From Chlamydoabsidia padenii (lineage: Eukaryota; Mucoromycota; Mucoromycetes; Mucorales; Cunninghamellaceae): a stretch of 64,000 bases of DNA. The stretch is taken from positions 1-64,000 of the forward strand of contig JAIWND010000018.1 in the NCBI GenBank assembly GCA_025330725.1, given 5' to 3'. The notes beneath the pieces are model-generated. The model did not search any database. It was not told where the DNA came from and was given only the letters and a program-made list of their open reading frames with translations. Made by a program: the position numbers and the translations under genes. This document shows, piece after piece, positions 59,101-64,000 of this stretch; within the stretch, counting starts at the first letter, position 1; every line of letters starts with the position of its first letter.

Positions 59101-60837
59101 AAAAAAAAAAACAGAAAGGTAATCAGTCATTTCCCCTAGTTGTCAATAAAACCAACCAATCCATATCTCCCATACTTACCAATTATCGATACGGACAACA
59201 ATGCGCTGATTTTCAATCAATTTGACATCTTGATATCGAATACGAATCTTAGGAATAGTAGAGTCCAATGGAATAGCTAAATGGAAGGATCCCCCTTGAT
59301 TGGTTTCATCTTGTTGAATTGTCGCCACATATGATCGCCAATTTCGGTTCAAAATACCCACCACTCGACCTGTTGGCTGTGTCGATCCTGATCCATTTTT
59401 TGACACCATTTGATCGTTTTCCTCTATGGCAGCATACATGATAATTGTCAAGTGAGAAGAGGGTAGTCTTTTTATGATTTGTATCCGACTTTACCGTCAT
59501 TGTTTCCAAATGTTATTTCATTAGATGGAGTTGCCCAATTGTTTTCTGATAATAGTTCCACCACCACCACATCCCCATGTACTATATATATATATATATT
59601 AAGATAAGTAATAAAAATAAAAAATAAAAAAGAGTGTGAGTTTAATCATTTGATGTATTCATTCATTATTACCTGCACGATTCCGATGGTCATTTCCAAT
59701 AATCAGAATATCTTTGCCATCACCCACATGGATCGACGCTTGATGCCGAGTACTTTCAGATCGACATCGAATCGGGCCGGAATAGTACCTGGCTGACTTG
59801 ATCCCAACTTCCAATTCGTTCATACTTTTATACTATCAAATAAATAAATACAAAAATGGTCAATATAACATTCTTCCACCTTCCACCTAATTACGTTTAC
59901 CTCTGTATAGCCATTCACAGATGTAGAAGAAGAAGACAAACCTTTGGCACTCATATGAATTCGATCTAAATCTTCTTCCAGCACCACTTCAGCCAATACC
60001 TCCACCAAGGATTGTAATAAAGCATGATGTTGGAAAAACGTCGCCAAGTAATGTTGTGTAGTATAAACTACTATCCCACTATCCGAAGGTACGTCTTGTT
60101 GTCCAAATACTTCAGAAAGTAGGATGATTTGTGTTTGTTGTTTTTGTTGAGAACTAAGATGTTGTTGATACCATTGAGCCATGGTGTATAAACTTCGCCA
60201 GTCCCGTTGAGCCATCGATTCACCAGGTAGTCGCATCACTTTGGTTTGATCAAAGATTTCATTATAAAACAAGACACTTTTACGTCGTCGATCGTTCAGG
60301 ATGTTTCTTAGTTTGCGATAAGTTTTGGTTTTGTCGTGTTGTTCTAGCTGTCAGTGGAGGAGAAAGGGTTGTTAAAAGAAGGAGGGTTATACAAAGCATG
60401 TTTGGCTTACCGAGGTTACAATGGTTTGACTTAGAATAATACCAGTGATTTCGTCTTGTTCAAGGATTTCTTGGTATCGCATAATAACCTAGGGTGATGA
60501 TACAAAATGTGTTTCATTAGTACGTAACATATTTGTATTCAAAGACTTACCGACATGTCAGGTATAATATAGTGAGATGCTATAGGATCCAGTAACTGCG
60601 ACTGATCACTATGACAAACTGTACATGAAGCCATCAAGCAAGGAATATCCGATCGAAGGTACTCTGTGTTGTTTTAGTAAAATACCCGTTTTTTGATTGT
60701 ACAAAGGGTAGTTAGTACATCCTGTTTATTGTTTATAATGAGGTAATGTTTATTTCAAACTTACGTTCTCTGACCAGTTTAACAATACCATTGCTTCTTG
60801 ATTTTCTATAGAATGACCGATCCACCTTTAATGTCAT
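56176..60837 (-). CDS. DIS3L: Dis3-like exosome exoribonuclease (RNB family)
   Basis: 21 exons (60837-60765, 60663-60551, 60488-60411, 60347-59901, 59832-59673, 59581-59495, 59423-59180, 59082-59036, 58976-58784, 58725-58694, 58633-58519, 58425-58325, 58244-58104, 58036-57969, 57914-57654, 57600-57467, 57373-57295, 57234-57049, 56967-56926, 56868-56792, 56722-56176) give 1,074 residues. Order: basic [12 protein letters not shown] start with a Cys cluster (CR3-like), PIN domain, cold-shock domains ([20 protein letters not shown]), RNB domain with D483, D489, D491 and D492 in [10 protein letters not shown] and [17 protein letters not shown], then S1-like region. RNB activity should be intact: 3'-5' RNA degradation with the exosome. 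In the PIN domain D60, E90 and D137 are present, but the fourth acidic position reads LLSEV, so endonuclease activity may be weakened, as in DIS3L1. DIS3 versus DIS3L1 is not fully settled. Confidence 0.93.
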
Positions 60838-61326
60838 GATAATAAGAAGAAGGCGTTGGAATAAAAAAATAAAAATAAAGTCGAATTTGATTTTTTTGAA
60901 CAGCTTGCGGCCGGCGTTTCAATATTTTGAGGACACGGCTAAAGAATGGTTTGTACCTTTCGACAAAGCAACTATACTATGAATGGCATGATACATACAA
61001 AAAAGTTTAAATGTAAACATAAACAGATTGAAAAAAAGGAAAGAAAGCAGTACACGTGCAGAAAATCATAGGTTCTGATTACAATATCCAGGGCTGCAAG
61101 ATTAAAAAGGTCTCAAAATGGCGATGTATGGATAACTTGTGCCGTCCATGCAGCCGTTTCGTCTCCCTATATATAAACCGGATACTTTCTTCCCTTACTT
61201 TTTTTTACGTTTCCTTTCTTTCTTTCTTCCTTTCCCATCTTTTCTTTCTCTCTCACTCACTTATTCAACGCATTGTTTCTTCCTGGTTTCCTTTTTTAGA
61301 TTACATCATTCAACTCCGTTCATCGC
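60838..61326. promoter_or_regulatory. Divergent promoter region, Dis3-like / SPX-EXS
   Basis: GGCCGGCGTTTCAAT at 60909-60923, about 75 bases from the Dis3-like ATG, is a weak form of the motif. A TATATAAACC TATA-like element at 61172-61181 and CT-rich tract at 61185-61265 precede the SPX-EXS ATG. Confidence 0.5.
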
Positions 61327-64000
61327 ATGAAATTCGCAAAGTACCTAGAAGCAGACAGTATACCTGAATGGCGAAAAGCCTACATCAATTATAAAGGATT
61401 GAAAAAGAGATTGAGATGGGTAGACAAGGTTTGTTGTTATTGTTGTTTGTTGTTTGCTACGTGTTTCAAAGCGTCAATAACCTTATTTTTTTTTATTGTC
61501 ATTGTGATAGTTCAGAAAATCAAGTGAACATAATGCTGCTTTAGAATTAGCACAGATGTTTCAAGATACAGAGGGTGACAATCACATTATACCAAGAGAT
61601 GATGATGATAAAGATTATCATCGGGTTTGGTGGAACCCATGGTCATTCTATCAACCTTCGTCATTGTCCTTGTTACGTCAATGGACAAGCAAAAAGAATA
61701 TCATGGACACTACTTTTTCCCCTCGTCCAGGTACACAGATTCAACCCCCGACTACATCAAACTGATTTTTTTTTTTCATGGAATCTAAAAGTTTCCTACC
61801 ATAGTACAATGACATTATCAGTTTGGGATGAGGTATTACTTCATGCCAATGAGCCAGAACAAGCATTTTTTACCATGTTGAATCAAGAACTGGAGAAGGT
61901 GTCGTTGTTCTATAATGGTAATAATTGAAACCACGATATTTGTGCATCTCATACTTTTTTCTTTTACTTTAGACAAGGAAAATGAATCTCGAGCCAAATT
62001 TGAATCCGTAAAAATGCAAATCAAACTTATAGCCGATTATGGTCGTTACTTATTGGAAATAGGAGTAAGTTAGATAATCAAACTTTTCCTGCACCCTACG
62101 TACTCTTACTTTTTTTTTTTTTTTTTTTTTTTTTGAAAGTCTTCTAGAACTCCTTACCCTTCCTTATTCCAATCTCGTCATCATCGTCTTTCCAATCTTC
62201 CCACTTTTGTAGGTTATTCCACAGATCCTCATATCAGTTACAGTGTAAGTTGACTCTTCTTTTTCTTTTTTTGGTCTCACCTCTAAATTTCTTTCTTTTT
62301 GGATACAGGTGGCCAGGAATCGTTTAAAAAAAGCATTGACAGAATTCTATCGGAGTTTGGAATTCTTGAAATCATATCAGGTACAATCAAAAAATAAGGG
62401 GGGGGGGAGAAAAGTCATGGTTACTGACAGGACCCTTGATATGTAGATCTTAAACAATTCGGGGTTCCAAAAGATCCTTAAAAAGTTTGACAAGACAGCG
62501 GGTTGGAAAGCCAGTGGATTGTATAGTCAACGCCTCAAAAAGTATCATTGGATTGATTCAAATTGCCTGAATGAAATGATGGAAGAAACAGAAAAGTTAT
62601 ATATCAATGAATTCGCTGATGGCCATCGACGAAGAGGTATGCGGAAACTAAGGGTACCTGAGAAACATGATGATTACAATGCCACTACTTGGCGTATTGG
62701 TTTGTTCCTTGGTCTTTCTCTTTCTCTTTTACTTCAGGCAGGCCAACTAGGTAAGCAATATGAAAAAGCATGAACAAAAGGAAAAAGGCAATCTCATTCT
62801 TTTTTTTTTTTTTTTCAATAGGTTTTGATCCTAAAACACTCCGACAGTTACCTAATGTGCATACCAATCTCCAAATCTACGCAAGTTTTCTTTTACCCAT
62901 CTTGTTTTGTTTGGGCTTCTCTTTGAATTTAATGATCTGGCATCGCGCGCGCATTAACTATAAATTCATCTTTGAATTGAATCCCCGCCAGAATCTAGAC
63001 TACCATCAATTTGCAGAGGTACAATAAAAGAAGATCATTCCCCACCACTTTTTTATTTTATTTCACTCGCTCACTCCTTGTTTATAGTTACCATCCTTTC
63101 TCTTATTAACGACATCGATTATCATGTATCTTGATTTCTCTCAATGGTTTGGCTCCTCTCTCCCCTCTGAACTCTGTCCTATGGTTCTCTTCATCACCCT
63201 ATCCAGTCTTTTGTTCTGTCCCTTTGACATTCTCTACTTTTCCGCACGCAAATGGCTCGGTGTGGCACTAGGTCGGATCGTCTTGAGCTATTGTTTCCCC
63301 GTCGAGTTTCGAGACTTTTTCATCGCTGACGAACTCAACAGCTTGGCTTATTCTTTCTGGACCAGTTCGTATTTTTTTTGCGCCTACAGTTGGCACTGGA
63401 TCGGGCTGGCTACTCATTGTTCTCTCACCACGTCATGGCTCACTCCTTTTTTGGCTTCCTTGCCACCTTGGTGGCGGCTGTTACAATGCTTCCGTCGGTA
63501 CAAGGATTCTAATGAGAAGGTTCACTTGGTGAATGGGGCAAAATATATGAGTAGTATATTAGCCACTATGATTAATGGCATGCGACGAATTCATGGTAAA
63601 AAAAAAAAAGTCTGCATGAATCGGGGTTGCGGGTTTTGAATTTCAAACTTTTTTTTTTTTTGGCAGGAACTCCATTAACGTTTTGGGTCTGGGTGATCGT
63701 TTCTTTGATAAATTCATGTTATACATCGACTTGGGATATCAAAATGGATTGGGGCCTTTTGCAAAGAAATAGTCAATACCGATTTCTGAGGGATGAACTT
63801 GTCTTCCATCGATGGGTAAGTAAATGCATCCTTTTTATATCTTTGTGTAACAATCTCTCTTTGTTTTTAGGCCTATTATTTTGCAATACCTATCAACATT
63901 CTCCTTCGATTCTCTTGGACATTATCATTTGCTCATTTCAAAATGAATGGTGAGATCTTGGCGTTCATGATTGCATTTTTAGAAGGGGTCCGGCGTATTC
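61327..64000 (+). CDS. SYG1: SPX-EXS phosphate exporter (Syg1/XPR1 family), 3' end outside window
   Basis: Eleven exons are visible (61327-61428, 61511-61730, 61792-61917, 61973-62064, 62140-62244, 62309-62380, 62447-62750, 62822-63018, 63088-63595, 63667-63815, 63871 to window end), encoding 668 residues so far. The N-terminal SPX domain starts MKFAKYLEADSIPEWRKAYI and has the basic YKGLKKRL helix that binds inositol pyrophosphates. It ends with FRKILKKFDK-type sequence (FQKILKKFDKTAGW). Membrane spans follow, then the EXS domain (DFSQWFGSSL, YSFWTSSYFF, RRYKDSNEKVHLVNGAKY, TWDIKMDWGLL). XPR1/Syg1 proteins export phosphate under SPX control. The first donor (GTTTGT) is unusual. The frame is open at the window edge. 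Confidence 0.94.

Overview
The window looks like nuclear DNA of a fungus of the Mucoromycota, most likely Mucorales. This is inferred from the protein complement (Gti1/Pac2 and Sfp1-type regulators, an SPX-EXS exporter, a bleomycin hydrolase), dense introns of about 45-120 bases with GTAAGT/CTAG or TAG borders, A/T-rich spacers full of long poly-A/poly-T runs, and Q/N/H-rich regulators. No bacterial, organellar or viral gene block is visible, and I found no convincing tRNA or rRNA gene.

Layout. 1-3.6 kb is gene-poor and holds what looks like a decayed zinc-finger gene. 3.7-9.1 kb is a repeat island. Two nearly identical inverted arms of about 0.77 kb enclose an intact two-exon gene with a PD-(D/E)XK nuclease signature, a 1,003-bp CACTA-like nonautonomous transposon sitting in its promoter, and the C-terminal stub of a Tc1/mariner-type DDE transposase. 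10.0-10.95 kb is a broken cardiolipin synthase. Next come a bleomycin hydrolase (-), a possible small spliced gene (-), solo copies of the repeat family, and a secreted double-psi beta-barrel protein (-).

18.7-38.5 kb is a run of regulators and housekeeping genes: an Sfp1-like factor (-) divergent from HSP60 (+), a Gti1/Pac2 factor, WDR59 (GATOR2/SEACAT), a RasGEF, a small Kre9/Knh1-like secreted protein (-), and an Slm1-like PH protein. Several act in TOR/Ras growth signalling. 38.8-48.4 kb holds a plasma-membrane syntaxin (-), SURF1/Shy1 (+), an orphan (-), a glutathione S-transferase (+) with a truncated 3' duplicate, a wax-synthase-like MBOAT (-) and an orphan multi-span membrane protein (-). 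48.7-60.8 kb holds two large RNA-metabolism genes on the minus strand, a Sen1 helicase (11 exons) and a Dis3-like exoribonuclease (21 exons). The window ends inside an SPX-EXS (Syg1/XPR1) gene.

Exon joins were worked out by hand from reading frame, splice borders and family conservation; every multi-exon model given keeps frame across all junctions. The most interesting observations are a recurring promoter motif (GCGGGATTTGAAA and its reverse complement) about 65-190 bp upstream of most start codons, the mobile element wedged between one such motif and its gene, the PD-(D/E)XK gene in the inverted-repeat island, and three GC-AG introns with the same GCAAGT donor.
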